This document shows positions 1 to 6,990 of a stretch of 12,282 bases of DNA, in pieces. Both the position numbers and the translations under genes were made by a program. The DNA is from CAZMMV01 sp964567475 (lineage in GTDB: Bacteria > Bacillota > Clostridia > Tissierellales > Tissierellaceae). How positions within the stretch are numbered: position 1 is the first letter of the stretch; every line of letters begins with the position of its first letter. The DNA is taken from assembly GCA_964567475.1 (NCBI GenBank), contig CAZMMV010000051.1:1-12282 (forward strand). Reading direction: 5' to 3'. The notes beneath the pieces were generated by a model. That model worked only from the letters and a program-made list of their open reading frames with translations. It was not told the DNA's origin and did no database searches.

Positions 1-26
1 ATAATAAGTGAAAAAATAAAAAATAA

Positions 27-324
27 AGGTGGTGAAACACCTGGTTTGTGGCAAAGGAAGAGGAAAAACATACTAGATATAGCCTAACAAGATATATCTT
101 GTTAAAGGACACCTAGAAGGAAAAGCCTTTAACAATTCAGATATAAAAATAGAGAAAGGTAACACCTTTAATCTTGCAGTACTTATTTACTAAATGTAGA
201 TAAGGCAATGAGATTTATAGTCAAAGGGCTATACTCTAGTAGCTGAATCCTGTCACGCTACCACTTAATAGTAAGTGAAAAATCATGCTGACACCATTTA
301 GTATGATTTTAGAAACCAGGGCAC
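27..324 (+). ncRNA. Large structured RNA upstream of comEC (possible raiA-motif-type RNA)
   Basis: No reading frame here looks protein-coding, but the stretch folds into many helices. A closing helix pairs CCTGGTTT (40-47) with AAACCAGG (313-320). A long-range helix pairs TACTAG (71-76) with CTAGTA (236-241) and ATAGCC (79-84) with GGCTAT (227-232). Inside it lie hairpins 86-103 (a perfect 18-nt palindrome), 104-130, 155-169 and 182-204 (9 bp). After it come 262-277 (6 bp, 4-nt loop) and 279-310 (about 12 bp with two G-U pairs). A GTAGC/GCTAC hairpin (239-261) and AGGTG/CACCT (27-42) would compete with the long helices. Nested long-range pairing of this kind is typical of a conserved noncoding RNA or a leader regulator. 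The size, the multi-helix shape and a Firmicute host recall the raiA motif, but I cannot confirm that without a covariance model. No terminator follows; the closing helix ends 5 nt before comEC. The promoter is probably upstream of the window. Confidence 0.72.
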
Positions 325-325
325 T

Positions 326-2767
326 ATGGATAGACCTTTTCTATTTATTTCAATAGCATTTGTATTAGGTATTTTAAATACATATTATTTGGAATTAAGT
401 ATAAAAGTTACTGTGTTCTTTTTTATTGTCTTATTTGTTTTGTGTATTTTTAATTTAATTAAAAAAAAGTGCAATAATATTATTTTTCTATTATTGATTT
501 TTACCTTAGGAGGGCTACTTACTTCTTATTATTTAAACTCAAGTTTATTATCTGTATACATAGAAGAAGATATCGAAATAAATGGAAGAGTTGATGAAAT
601 AATATGGAAGGATGAGGAGGCTAGTAAGTATGTTGTAAAGGTAGATAAAATATATTATGACCATGGAACTAAGAAAGTAGGAGAAAAGACCGTATTAAGA
701 ATTAATGGTGACAAGGAGTTAGAATTAGGTGATAGGATAACTTTTAAAGCACGCTTAAAGGAAGCTTTAGCTAATACTAATCCTAAGCTTTATAATTATA
801 AATTAAATTTATTATCTAATAAGGTTTATACTACTGTTAATATAAATGATTATGACTTAATTAATATAGATTCTAGGTCAAAGAGTTTAAAGTATAGGCT
901 TAGGATAGGTTTTAGAAATAGGATTGAAGATTTGTTTGATACTTATTTGGATGAATCGCCTAGTAATTTAATGAAGGGAATAATAATGGGCAAAAATTCC
1001 TATTTAGATGAGGAAGCTATACTTAAATATAGGGAAATGGGACTAGCACATATACTTGCTGTATCCGGCTTACATATAGGTATTATATCTGGATTTTTAA
1101 TATTCTTATTTTCTAATTTAGCTATTAAGAAAAGGATAAATATATTTATAGTATTGGGTATTATTTGGTTTTATGGTTTTCTTATAGGTTTCCCTCCATC
1201 TGTACTTAGGGCAAGTATAATGTTTAGTTTTCTACTTTTTGGTCAAACATTGGCCAAGCCTTATGATTCTATAAATATATTATTTTTATCTTTTTTCATA
1301 TTATTAGCTATAAATCCTATTTTAATATTTAACCTAGGGTTTCAATTATCATATATGGCTACGTTTTCAATTTTGTATTTTAGCCCCTATATTAATAAAA
1401 AATTTTATCCTTATAATAATAAATTAACATATACATTAGCTAGTTTGTTTGCAGTACATATAGGAATACTTCCTATACAATTATATTATTTTAATAGTTT
1501 TTCTATTGTAGGAATATTTTCTAATTTGATAATTACTCCCATCTTATCTTTTGCTTTAGTATTGGGAGCTATAATGTTAATATTAAGCTATACTTTTTCA
1601 TTTTTAAATATATTTCTAGCTAGCATATTAAATTTTATATTATTGATTCAAGAATATCTTATAGATATTCTCTATACTAAGGGTTTTGGAACTATAGGGT
1701 TTTATTCCCCTAATATTTATGAATTCATTTTATATTATTTAATTGTACTTATTATTTTTAAGATTATAGATTTTCACAAATTAAATTATAATATAAAGAA
1801 GTTAATGTTCTTATATATTTTAGTTTTTATTATATTTAATTTAGGATTTAATTATTTTGATAATAATATACAAATAGATTTTATTGATGTAGGTCAAGGA
1901 GACTGTGCCCTTATAAAAACAAATAAGTCTGCTTATTTAATAGATACAGGTGGTAATGTATTTTTTGATTTTGATATTGGAGAAAATATAGTTTTGCCTT
2001 ATTTGAAAAAACATGGGATTTCTAGATTAGATGGTGTTTTTATTACTCATTTTCATTTAGATCATTGTAAATCTTTACCGCTGTTAATGGAAAATCTTGA
2101 TATAAAAAATATATTTATATCTTATGAAAATCATAGTAGTGAAATATATAATTATATTAAAGAGGGAGATGTGGCAGTTAGGATTTTGTCAGAAGGGGAT
2201 ATGATTTGCTTAGGCAAAGATATTATACTAGAAGTGATTAGTCCGGGTATAGATTATCATAAGAGAGATTTTAGTGAAAATGATATGTCTTTAACCTTTT
2301 ACTTATCATATTATGATAAAAATATTTTATTTACAGGAGATATTGAAAAAGGAGCAGAAGAGCTATTATTAAAAAACTTAGATAAAGAAGTGTATTTATT
2401 AAAAGTTCCCCATCATGGAAGTAAAACTTCGTCTACTGAGGAGTTTTTAAATATATTGAGACCTAAGTTGGCTGTAATATCTGTAGGAAGGAATAATGTC
2501 CATCATCATCCAGATAAGGAAGTTATTCAAAGATATACTGATATTGGTACAGAAGTTTATAGAACTGATACTATGGGGATGATTAGATTGAATTTAAAGG
2601 AAAACAATGCTGATATAAAGGCATTTTTAAGAAAAAGAGATCTTTTAGATCTATTAGATGAACAATTGTTTACTGGAATTATTGTTGTTTTGTATTATTT
2701 GGTATTATATATATTTATTAGGATATATTTTATTAGAGAAAGAGAGTTGGCAAAATATGAATTATAA
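326..2767 (+). CDS. comEC: ComEC/Rec2 competence protein, DNA-uptake channel
   Basis: Polytopic inner-membrane protein that forms the channel carrying single-stranded DNA into the cytoplasm during transformation. The N-terminus (MDRPFLF, then hydrophobic to about residue 20) matches the family, followed by helices to about residue 70 and a soluble DUF4131-type region (about 80-180). The signature MGLAHILAVSGLHIG sits at residues 238-252 and opens the multi-helix Competence domain, which runs to about residue 510. The C-terminal metallo-beta-lactamase-like domain starts at IDFIDVGQGD (517-526) and carries HFHLDH (575-580), PHHGS (695-699) and HHHP (726-729). At 813 aa it is slightly longer than usual; after the enzyme domain an extra hydrophobic segment (about 777-800) ends in a charged tail. 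There is no good Shine-Dalgarno before ATG 326, and the preceding RNA helix ends at 320. The last 11 nt overlap holA. The DNA-uptake role is family knowledge; spore-forming Clostridia are often not known to be transformable. Confidence 0.95.
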   Translation: MDRPFLFISIAFVLGILNTYYLELSIKVTVFFFIVLFVLCIFNLIKKKCNNIIFLLLIFTLGGLLTSYYLNSSLLSVYIEEDIEINGRVDEIIWKDEEASKYVVKVDKIYYDHGTKKVGEKTVLRINGDKELELGDRITFKARLKEALANTNPKLYNYKLNLLSNKVYTTVNINDYDLINIDSRSKSLKYRLRIGFRNRIEDLFDTYLDESPSNLMKGIIMGKNSYLDEEAILKYREMGLAHILAVSGLHIGIISGFLIFLFSNLAIKKRINIFIVLGIIWFYGFLIGFPPSVLRASIMFSFLLFGQTLAKPYDSINILFLSFFILLAINPILIFNLGFQLSYMATFSILYFSPYINKKFYPYNNKLTYTLASLFAVHIGILPIQLYYFNSFSIVGIFSNLIITPILSFALVLGAIMLILSYTFSFLNIFLASILNFILLIQEYLIDILYTKGFGTIGFYSPNIYEFILYYLIVLIIFKIIDFHKLNYNIKKLMFLYILVFIIFNLGFNYFDNNIQIDFIDVGQGDCALIKTNKSAYLIDTGGNVFFDFDIGENIVLPYLKKHGISRLDGVFITHFHLDHCKSLPLLMENLDIKNIFISYENHSSEIYNYIKEGDVAVRILSEGDMICLGKDIILEVISPGIDYHKRDFSENDMSLTFYLSYYDKNILFTGDIEKGAEELLLKNLDKEVYLLKVPHHGSKTSSTEEFLNILRPKLAVISVGRNNVHHHPDKEVIQRYTDIGTEVYRTDTMGMIRLNLKENNADIKAFLRKRDLLDLLDEQLFTGIIVVLYYLVLYIFIRIYFIRERELAKYEL

Positions 2768-3782
2768 TGAATTTATTAATCTTATAAATGCAGATAAATT
2801 AAAAGCTGTATATTTATTTTTAGGTGATGAAGAATATTTGATGAATAAAGCAATAGATAAGCTTAAAACAAAGTATATAAGTAAGTCTATGGAAACTTTA
2901 AATTATATAGTGATAGATAGTAAGGAATCTAATTTTGATGATATTTTAAATGCTTGTGAAACACTTCCTTTTATGTCTGATAAAAAGATTGTAGTTATAA
3001 GAGATATCAGTAAGATTTTAGAAAATGGTTCTGAAGATTTGAGTAAGAAAATAGGTGCATATGTTGAAGAGTTAGATGATTATTTATGTTTAATTGTAAT
3101 GGATAGATCAAATAATTTGAAAAAGACTAGTAGTATATATAAAAGAATAAAGAAATTAAATGGCATAGTTGAATTTACAACATTAAAAGGAAATGATTTA
3201 AATTGGTGGATAGGTGAAAGTTTTAAAAAATATGGGAAAAAGATTTCTCAGACAAATATAAGTTATTTTATAAGCAAGTCTACATATAGTGATTATGCTA
3301 GTAATAAAACTCTTTATGATTTAGAAAATGAATTATTGAAAGTTGCAGACTATACTAAGGAAAAAGAAGTGACTAAGGAAGATATTGATATAGTACTAAT
3401 TAAGACATTAGATACTAATATATTTAACTTATTAAATAGTATAAATAAAAGGGACAGTGAATCTGCATTAAGGATATTTAATGAGATGTATATATCCAAT
3501 GAACCTATTCCTAGAATTTTATATATGATTATTAGACAGATTAGACTTATGCTGATGTATAAATTGTATAAAGGAAAAGGTTATAGTGAAAAGAAATGTC
3601 AAGGTAAAATGCAAATAAGCTTTTTTGAATTTAAAAAGCTTTCCGCTCAGGCTAGTAATTTTACTGAAAAGAATTTAATTAAATCTTTAAATAAAATCTT
3701 GGAAACAGATATAAAACAAAAGACTAGTTCTCAAGATGAAAAGCTAGCTTTAGAAATGTTGATAGTTAGTTTGTGTTATTAA
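2757..3782 (+). CDS. holA: DNA polymerase III subunit delta
   Basis: Delta subunit of the replicative clamp loader, which opens the beta sliding clamp and loads it onto primed DNA together with DnaX and delta-prime. The 341-aa product begins MNYNEFINLINADKLKAVYL, followed by FLGDEEYLMNKAIDKLK, the usual delta N-terminus. Delta belongs to the AAA+ superfamily but needs no working Walker A motif, and none is seen. The length equals the family norm of about 340 aa. The frame is open back to 2658, but those 33 extra residues are hydrophobic, out of register with comEC and foreign to the family, so ATG 2757 is chosen. That start lies inside the end of comEC (11-nt overlap), with only a weak purine-rich site (GAGAAAGAGAG) upstream, which suggests translational coupling to comEC. 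The comEC-holA neighbourhood is standard in Firmicutes. The gene ends 5 nt before the bidirectional terminator shared with rpsT. Confidence 0.93.
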   Translation: MNYNEFINLINADKLKAVYLFLGDEEYLMNKAIDKLKTKYISKSMETLNYIVIDSKESNFDDILNACETLPFMSDKKIVVIRDISKILENGSEDLSKKIGAYVEELDDYLCLIVMDRSNNLKKTSSIYKRIKKLNGIVEFTTLKGNDLNWWIGESFKKYGKKISQTNISYFISKSTYSDYASNKTLYDLENELLKVADYTKEKEVTKEDIDIVLIKTLDTNIFNLLNSINKRDSESALRIFNEMYISNEPIPRILYMIIRQIRLMLMYKLYKGKGYSEKKCQGKMQISFFEFKKLSAQASNFTEKNLIKSLNKILETDIKQKTSSQDEKLALEMLIVSLCY

Positions 3783-3786
3783 ATGT

Positions 3787-3813
3787 AAAAAAACTTCGGG
3801 AATCCGAAGTTTT
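3787..3813. terminator. Bidirectional intrinsic terminator between holA and rpsT
   Basis: A 10-bp stem, AAAACTTCGG (3790-3799) with CCGAAGTTTT (3804-3813), closes a GAAT loop. Read on the minus strand the stem runs into seven Ts (complement of 3787-3793), a strong terminator for rpsT. On the plus strand the four Ts of the stem give a weaker end for holA. Its place between two convergent genes fits use in both directions. Confidence 0.88.
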
Positions 3814-3815
3814 AA

Positions 3816-4079
3816 CTACATAGCATTATTTAATTTCTTAGTTAAGTGGCTAATTTTTCTAGAAGCATTATTTTTATGAATAAGACTGTTATGAGTAGCT
3901 TTTTTTAATAATTTATCAATTGTCTTAAGAATTTCTTTAGCTTCTTCTATGTTTCCATTCTCAATAGTATTATCAAATTTTCTCATATATGTTTTAAGTT
4001 CTGATTTCTTTTTTTTATTAACCTCTGTTTTTTTAGCAGTAGTTCTAATTCTTTTCTCAGCGGATTTAATATTTGCCAA
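3816..4079 (-). CDS. rpsT: Small ribosomal subunit protein bS20
   Basis: Primary binder of 16S rRNA in the 30S subunit, acting early in assembly. The 87-aa product begins (M)ANIKSAEKRIRTT and is rich in lysine. It forms long helices and ends with the family segment HNSLIHKNNASRKISHLTKK, a match in length and motif. The start is TTG at 4079-4077: the Shine-Dalgarno GGGAGGTG (complement of 4086-4093) sits 8 nt upstream, and ANIKSA is the known mature N-terminus. An ATG at 4097 in the same frame lies upstream of this site and would add six unrelated residues, so it is rejected. The gene stands alone on the minus strand, with its own sigma-A promoter and terminator. It converges on holA and diverges from gpr, as in other Firmicutes. 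Confidence 0.96.
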   Translation of the reverse strand: MANIKSAEKRIRTTAKKTEVNKKKKSELKTYMRKFDNTIENGNIEEAKEILKTIDKLLKKATHNSLIHKNNASRKISHLTKKLNNAM

Positions 4080-4111
4080 TGTTTTCACCTCCCACATAGT
4101 CTAACAAAATA

Positions 4112-4140
4112 ATTTTATCATGAAAAATAAAAAAATGCAA
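4112..4140 (-). promoter_or_regulatory. Sigma-A promoter of rpsT
   Basis: On the minus strand TTGCAT (complement of 4135-4140) and TAAAAT (complement of 4112-4117) are separated by exactly 17 bp of T-rich spacer. This predicts a start near 4105 and a leader of about 25 nt before the TTG start of rpsT. Confidence 0.75.
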
Positions 4141-4211
4141 GGATAATTAAGATTATAATGGAGAAAAATACAATAGTAACTATAAAAGTACATTTTGAAA
4201 GGAGATTAAAA

Positions 4212-5186
4212 TTGGATCAAATTAGGACGGATTTAGCAGTTGAGAATAGGGATCTATATAAAAAGACTAATGAAGAGGATTCAGAGGGTATAAATATCGA
4301 GAAAGAAGAAGAAAAAAATTATATTGTAACAAGAATAAAAATTTTAGATAAAGTTGGGAGCAGAAACTTAAGAAAACCAATAGGGAGTTATATTACAATA
4401 GATGTACCAGATTTAAATAAATCTGATGAGGATTTAAAAGATGAAATATCTCAAGTTTTAGCAAAAGAAATAAAAGTTTTAGGAAAAGGGCAAAAAAATA
4501 ATAAGGTACTTATTATAGGTCTTGGTAATTGGCATATTACTCCTGATGCATTGGGGCCAAAAGTAGTAGATAGGGTGTTAGTTACTAGACAGTATTTTAT
4601 AAACTACAATAAAGAGATAGATGATACAATGGCAAATGTATCAGCTATGTCTCCAGGTGTAATGGGCATAACAGGAATAGAAACCTTAGAAATAGTAAAA
4701 GGCATAGTTGATAAGGTAAAACCCGATGTATTGATTGCTATAGATGCATTAGCATCTAGAAATATGGATAGAATATCTACTACTATTCAAATATCTGATA
4801 CTGGAATAAATCCAGGTGCAGGTGTAGGAAATAAAAGAATGGAAATAAATAAAAATACTTTAGGTATTCCAGTTATAGCCATAGGTATACCAACGGTTGT
4901 AGATGCTGCAACTATAGTTAATGACTCATTAGATATGGTAATAGAATCTTTAAAGGAGGAGTCTAGTGAAGGGGATGAATTTTACAAGCTACTTTCTAAA
5001 ATTTCTTATCAAGAAAAATATTCTTTGATTCATGATGTATTGAGTCCATTTAATAAAAATTTAATAGTAACTCCTACAGATATAGATGTTTTAATAGATG
5101 ATTTATCCATAATTATTGCTAATGGATTAAATATAGCCCTTCACCCTGGGATTGATTTAAAAGATGTCAATAGATATATAAGATAA
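4212..5186 (+). CDS. gpr: Germination protease GPR (spore SASP protease)
   Basis: Aspartic-type endopeptidase that degrades the small acid-soluble proteins coating spore DNA at germination. It is made in the forespore as a zymogen and processes itself. The 324-aa product begins (M)DQIRTDLAVE; in the family the pro-peptide is cut within this RTDLAVE stretch. Two conserved blocks carry the catalytic aspartates: GLGNWHITPDALGPKVV with D112, and IDALASR with D178. Their spacing of 66 residues equals that of D127 and D193 in the Bacillus megaterium enzyme. The start is TTG 4212, with AAAGGAG (4198-4204) 7 nt upstream. An in-frame ATG at 4158 lacks a site and adds 18 residues not seen in the family. 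Forespore sigma-F/sigma-G transcription is expected, but I could not pick out a convincing promoter in 4141-4197. spoIIP follows in the same direction, as in Bacillus. Confidence 0.95.
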   Translation: MDQIRTDLAVENRDLYKKTNEEDSEGINIEKEEEKNYIVTRIKILDKVGSRNLRKPIGSYITIDVPDLNKSDEDLKDEISQVLAKEIKVLGKGQKNNKVLIIGLGNWHITPDALGPKVVDRVLVTRQYFINYNKEIDDTMANVSAMSPGVMGITGIETLEIVKGIVDKVKPDVLIAIDALASRNMDRISTTIQISDTGINPGAGVGNKRMEINKNTLGIPVIAIGIPTVVDAATIVNDSLDMVIESLKEESSEGDEFYKLLSKISYQEKYSLIHDVLSPFNKNLIVTPTDIDVLIDDLSIIIANGLNIALHPGIDLKDVNRYIR

Positions 5187-5198
5187 TTAATAATGTTA

Positions 5199-5266
5199 TT
5201 ATCCTCATAAATCTTCTAGTATAAGAATATATATTTATATTGGAAGATTTATTATAAGGAGGATAA
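5199..5266 (+). promoter_or_regulatory. Long hairpin sequestering the spoIIP ribosome binding site
   Basis: An 18-bp helix pairs 5207-5224 (ATAAATCTTCTAGTATAA) with 5235-5252, using two G-U wobbles and a 10-nt loop. The wobbles mean that it forms fully only in the plus-strand RNA. Directly beneath it TTATCCTC (5199-5206) pairs perfectly with GAGGATAA (5259-5266), leaving a 6-nt bulge (5253-5258). That lower helix covers most of the spoIIP Shine-Dalgarno AAGGAGG (5256-5262), just before ATG 5269. There is no T-run, so it is not an intrinsic terminator. On a transcript entering from gpr it should lower spoIIP translation; a transcript starting inside the left arm or loop would escape. Confidence 0.7.
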
Positions 5267-5268
5267 AT

Positions 5269-6324
5269 ATGAAGAAAAACAGAAAATCAGATTATGTTAT
5301 TATGGCCTTAGTATGCTTAATTTGCTTAAATATAGGGACTATGGCCATAAGTACATATTCAAATTATGATGAAATGTTTAGTAAAAATAATAACATTGCT
5401 GTAAATTTAATAGATTATACAGAAGACACACTTAAATCTTTAATGTCATTGACTAAAGCTATAAATATATTTGAAAAAGGAAAGAAAGATACTATAGCCT
5501 CTAAAGATATTTCAAGTGAGTATTACCAAATGTATATGGATGATATAGAAAAAGAGGTCGATAGTAATGATGATATAATCATAAAAAACTTAGATGAATA
5601 TGAAAATTTTATAATAATAAAAGATTCTAAAGGCAATGGGAATATAGAAAATATACCAGAACCCATAGGCGTTAAGAAGGTATCTATTAACAGAGAAGAG
5701 CCTTGTGCGTTAATATATCATACTCATGCAACAGAGTCGTTTTCGCATCTTAAAAAGGACAACTATAGAAGTTCTAATAGGGGAGATAATGTAGTTGGTC
5801 TAGGGGATGTAGTATCTACAGTTCTGGAGGCTAATGGACACAAGATAAATCACAATGATACAATTCATGATTTACCTTCATATAATAAAAGTTATTCTAG
5901 AAGTTTAAACACAGTAAATACAGAAAAAGAAAAGTCACAGAATTTAAAGTTTTTCTTAGATATACATAGGAATGCTATAGATGATGATTCACCAGGCATA
6001 GAAAAAGTGAAGAAGGAATCTAGGGTAGATATAAATGGGAAAACTGTTGCCACATTTTCTTTAGTAGTAGGACCAGGTAGTCCAAATAAGGAGGAAGTAT
6101 TAAACTTTGCAAAATATATTAAAGCAGTATCTGATAGTATGTATCCTGGTCTATGTACCAAGATTTTGATAAAGCCAATAGGTAAGTATAATCAACATCT
6201 ATCTGATTACTCTGCTTTAATAGAGATGGGATATCATTTTAATGATTTAGAAGAAGTTAGAGAAGGGGCGAAACTATTGGGAGAAGTTTTATCTTATGTA
6301 TTTGATGGGGTGATTGAAGAATAG
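5269..6324 (+). CDS. spoIIP: Stage II sporulation protein P, peptidoglycan hydrolase of engulfment
   Basis: Membrane-anchored cell-wall hydrolase with amidase and endopeptidase activity. With SpoIID and SpoIIM it forms the DMP complex that thins the septal wall and drives engulfment of the forespore. The 351-aa product has a basic start, one anchor helix (about residues 9-29), a charged linker, and the SpoIIP domain from about residue 145. The domain shows HTHATES (151-157, the conserved HTHxTES block), DIHRNA (231-236, family DxHRDA) and a C-terminal EMGYHFN (319-325) where relatives commonly have an EIGN-type block. The length is somewhat short of the roughly 400 aa of B. subtilis, mostly from a shorter linker. 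The start ATG 5269 has AAGGAGG 6 nt upstream, but that site is held in a long hairpin (5199-5266). The gene follows gpr by 82 nt. In Bacillus, spoIIP is made in the mother cell under sigma-E; no clear sigma-E site is visible here. Confidence 0.94.
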   Translation: MKKNRKSDYVIMALVCLICLNIGTMAISTYSNYDEMFSKNNNIAVNLIDYTEDTLKSLMSLTKAINIFEKGKKDTIASKDISSEYYQMYMDDIEKEVDSNDDIIIKNLDEYENFIIIKDSKGNGNIENIPEPIGVKKVSINREEPCALIYHTHATESFSHLKKDNYRSSNRGDNVVGLGDVVSTVLEANGHKINHNDTIHDLPSYNKSYSRSLNTVNTEKEKSQNLKFFLDIHRNAIDDDSPGIEKVKKESRVDINGKTVATFSLVVGPGSPNKEEVLNFAKYIKAVSDSMYPGLCTKILIKPIGKYNQHLSDYSALIEMGYHFNDLEEVREGAKLLGEVLSYVFDGVIEE

Positions 6325-6328
6325 ATAT

Positions 6329-6356
6329 TTGAATAATTTTGATAAGGTGATATAAT
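6329..6356 (+). promoter_or_regulatory. Sigma-A promoter of the signal peptidase gene
   Basis: TTGAAT (6329-6334) and a perfect TATAAT (6351-6356) are separated by 16 bp; the -10 is preceded by TGA, an extended -10 element. It starts 5 nt after the spoIIP stop codon and gives the housekeeping signal peptidase vegetative expression independent of the sporulation genes upstream. Confidence 0.72.
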
Positions 6357-6390
6357 AGTAATATTAAAGCTTTGATTGGGAGGAATAGGA

Positions 6391-6939
6391 ATGGAAGAAA
6401 ACGAAAAAGATGAAAATAAAAATGAACCTATAGAATGGGTAAAAAGTATAATAACTGCAATTGTTATTGCATTATTTATTAAAACTTTTATATTCAATAC
6501 TACCTATGTTTTAGGAAATTCAATGTATCCAACTTTACATGAAAAGGATAGACTATTTGCTAATAAAGTGACTTTGTATTTTTCAAGTCCTTCAAGAGGA
6601 GATATAGTTATAATAAAAGCACCAGATTCTCCAAAAAAAGATTATATTAAGAGAGTGATTGCTATAGAAGGTGATACTGTAGAAATTATAGACGGAGAGG
6701 TCTATGTAAATGGAGAATTGCTAGAAGAAGATTATATAGAGGAAGATTCATATACAAATGCATATGAGGAAGGAGCATGGGAAATTCCTGAAGGTTATAT
6801 ATTTGTATTAGGTGACAATAGAGAAGAAGGGGCTAGTAAAGACAGTAGATATTTTGGCTATGTTTCTGAGAAATCTGTAAAAGGAATAGCAGGTTTTAGA
6901 TATTTTCCTTTAAATAAGAGATTTGGAAAATTAGATTAA
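6391..6939 (+). CDS. lepB: Type I signal peptidase
   Basis: Membrane serine protease that removes signal peptides from exported proteins on the outer face of the membrane. The 182-aa product has an acidic cytoplasmic N-terminus, one helix (about residues 17-35), then box B GNSMYPTL with nucleophile Ser44, box C RGDIVI (69-74), and box D YIKRVIAIEGD with general base Lys87. Box E is GDNREEGASKDSR (141-153). The single helix and short size are typical of the Gram-positive SipS class. Box E is two residues longer than the usual GDNRxxSxDSR, a small oddity. The start is ATG 6391, with GGGAGG (6378-6383) 7 nt upstream; a TTG at 6376 overlaps that site and is rejected. It has its own promoter. A signal peptidase gene close to lepA recalls the E. 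coli lepA-lepB pair, in the reverse order. Confidence 0.94.
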   Translation: MEENEKDENKNEPIEWVKSIITAIVIALFIKTFIFNTTYVLGNSMYPTLHEKDRLFANKVTLYFSSPSRGDIVIIKAPDSPKKDYIKRVIAIEGDTVEIIDGEVYVNGELLEEDYIEEDSYTNAYEEGAWEIPEGYIFVLGDNREEGASKDSRYFGYVSEKSVKGIAGFRYFPLNKRFGKLD

Positions 6940-6990
6940 AATTTGTATATGTTTTACAAAAAGTGGATAAAATAATCTAGGTGATATATA

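Noticed and set aside
27..324. The upstream RNA as RNase P RNA, tmRNA, 6S RNA, T-box leader or group I intron
   Set aside because: GAGGAAAAACA (59-69) faintly recalls the RNase P GAGGAAAGUCC box, and GATTTATAGTC (212-222) recalls a group I intron S element. The matching partner motifs (the RNase P 3' box, the intron P/Q/R elements), the T-box GGUGGNACCGCG and the tmRNA ends are missing.
3617..3641. Inverted repeat AAGCTTTTT / AAAAAGCTT with a 7-nt loop
   Set aside because: It sits inside holA coding sequence, has no T-run after it and encodes normal family residues; chance in AT-rich DNA is enough.
4141..4197. A forespore sigma-F/sigma-G promoter for gpr
   Set aside because: One is expected from the family, and AT-rich words such as TATAAT (4154-4159) and CAATAGTA (4171-4178) occur, but none comes with a convincing -35 at the right distance.
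5892..6161. Minus-strand open frame of 89 codons opposite spoIIP
   Set aside because: It lies wholly inside a well-supported gene, has no family features, and is a shadow of the plus-strand coding bias. The same holds for the minus-strand frames at 6294-6497, 7860-8075 and 10101-10283.
6943..6973. Promoter TTGTAT / TAAAAT for the small membrane protein gene
   Set aside because: The spacer is 19 bp and both boxes are imperfect; read-through from the signal peptidase promoter is enough.
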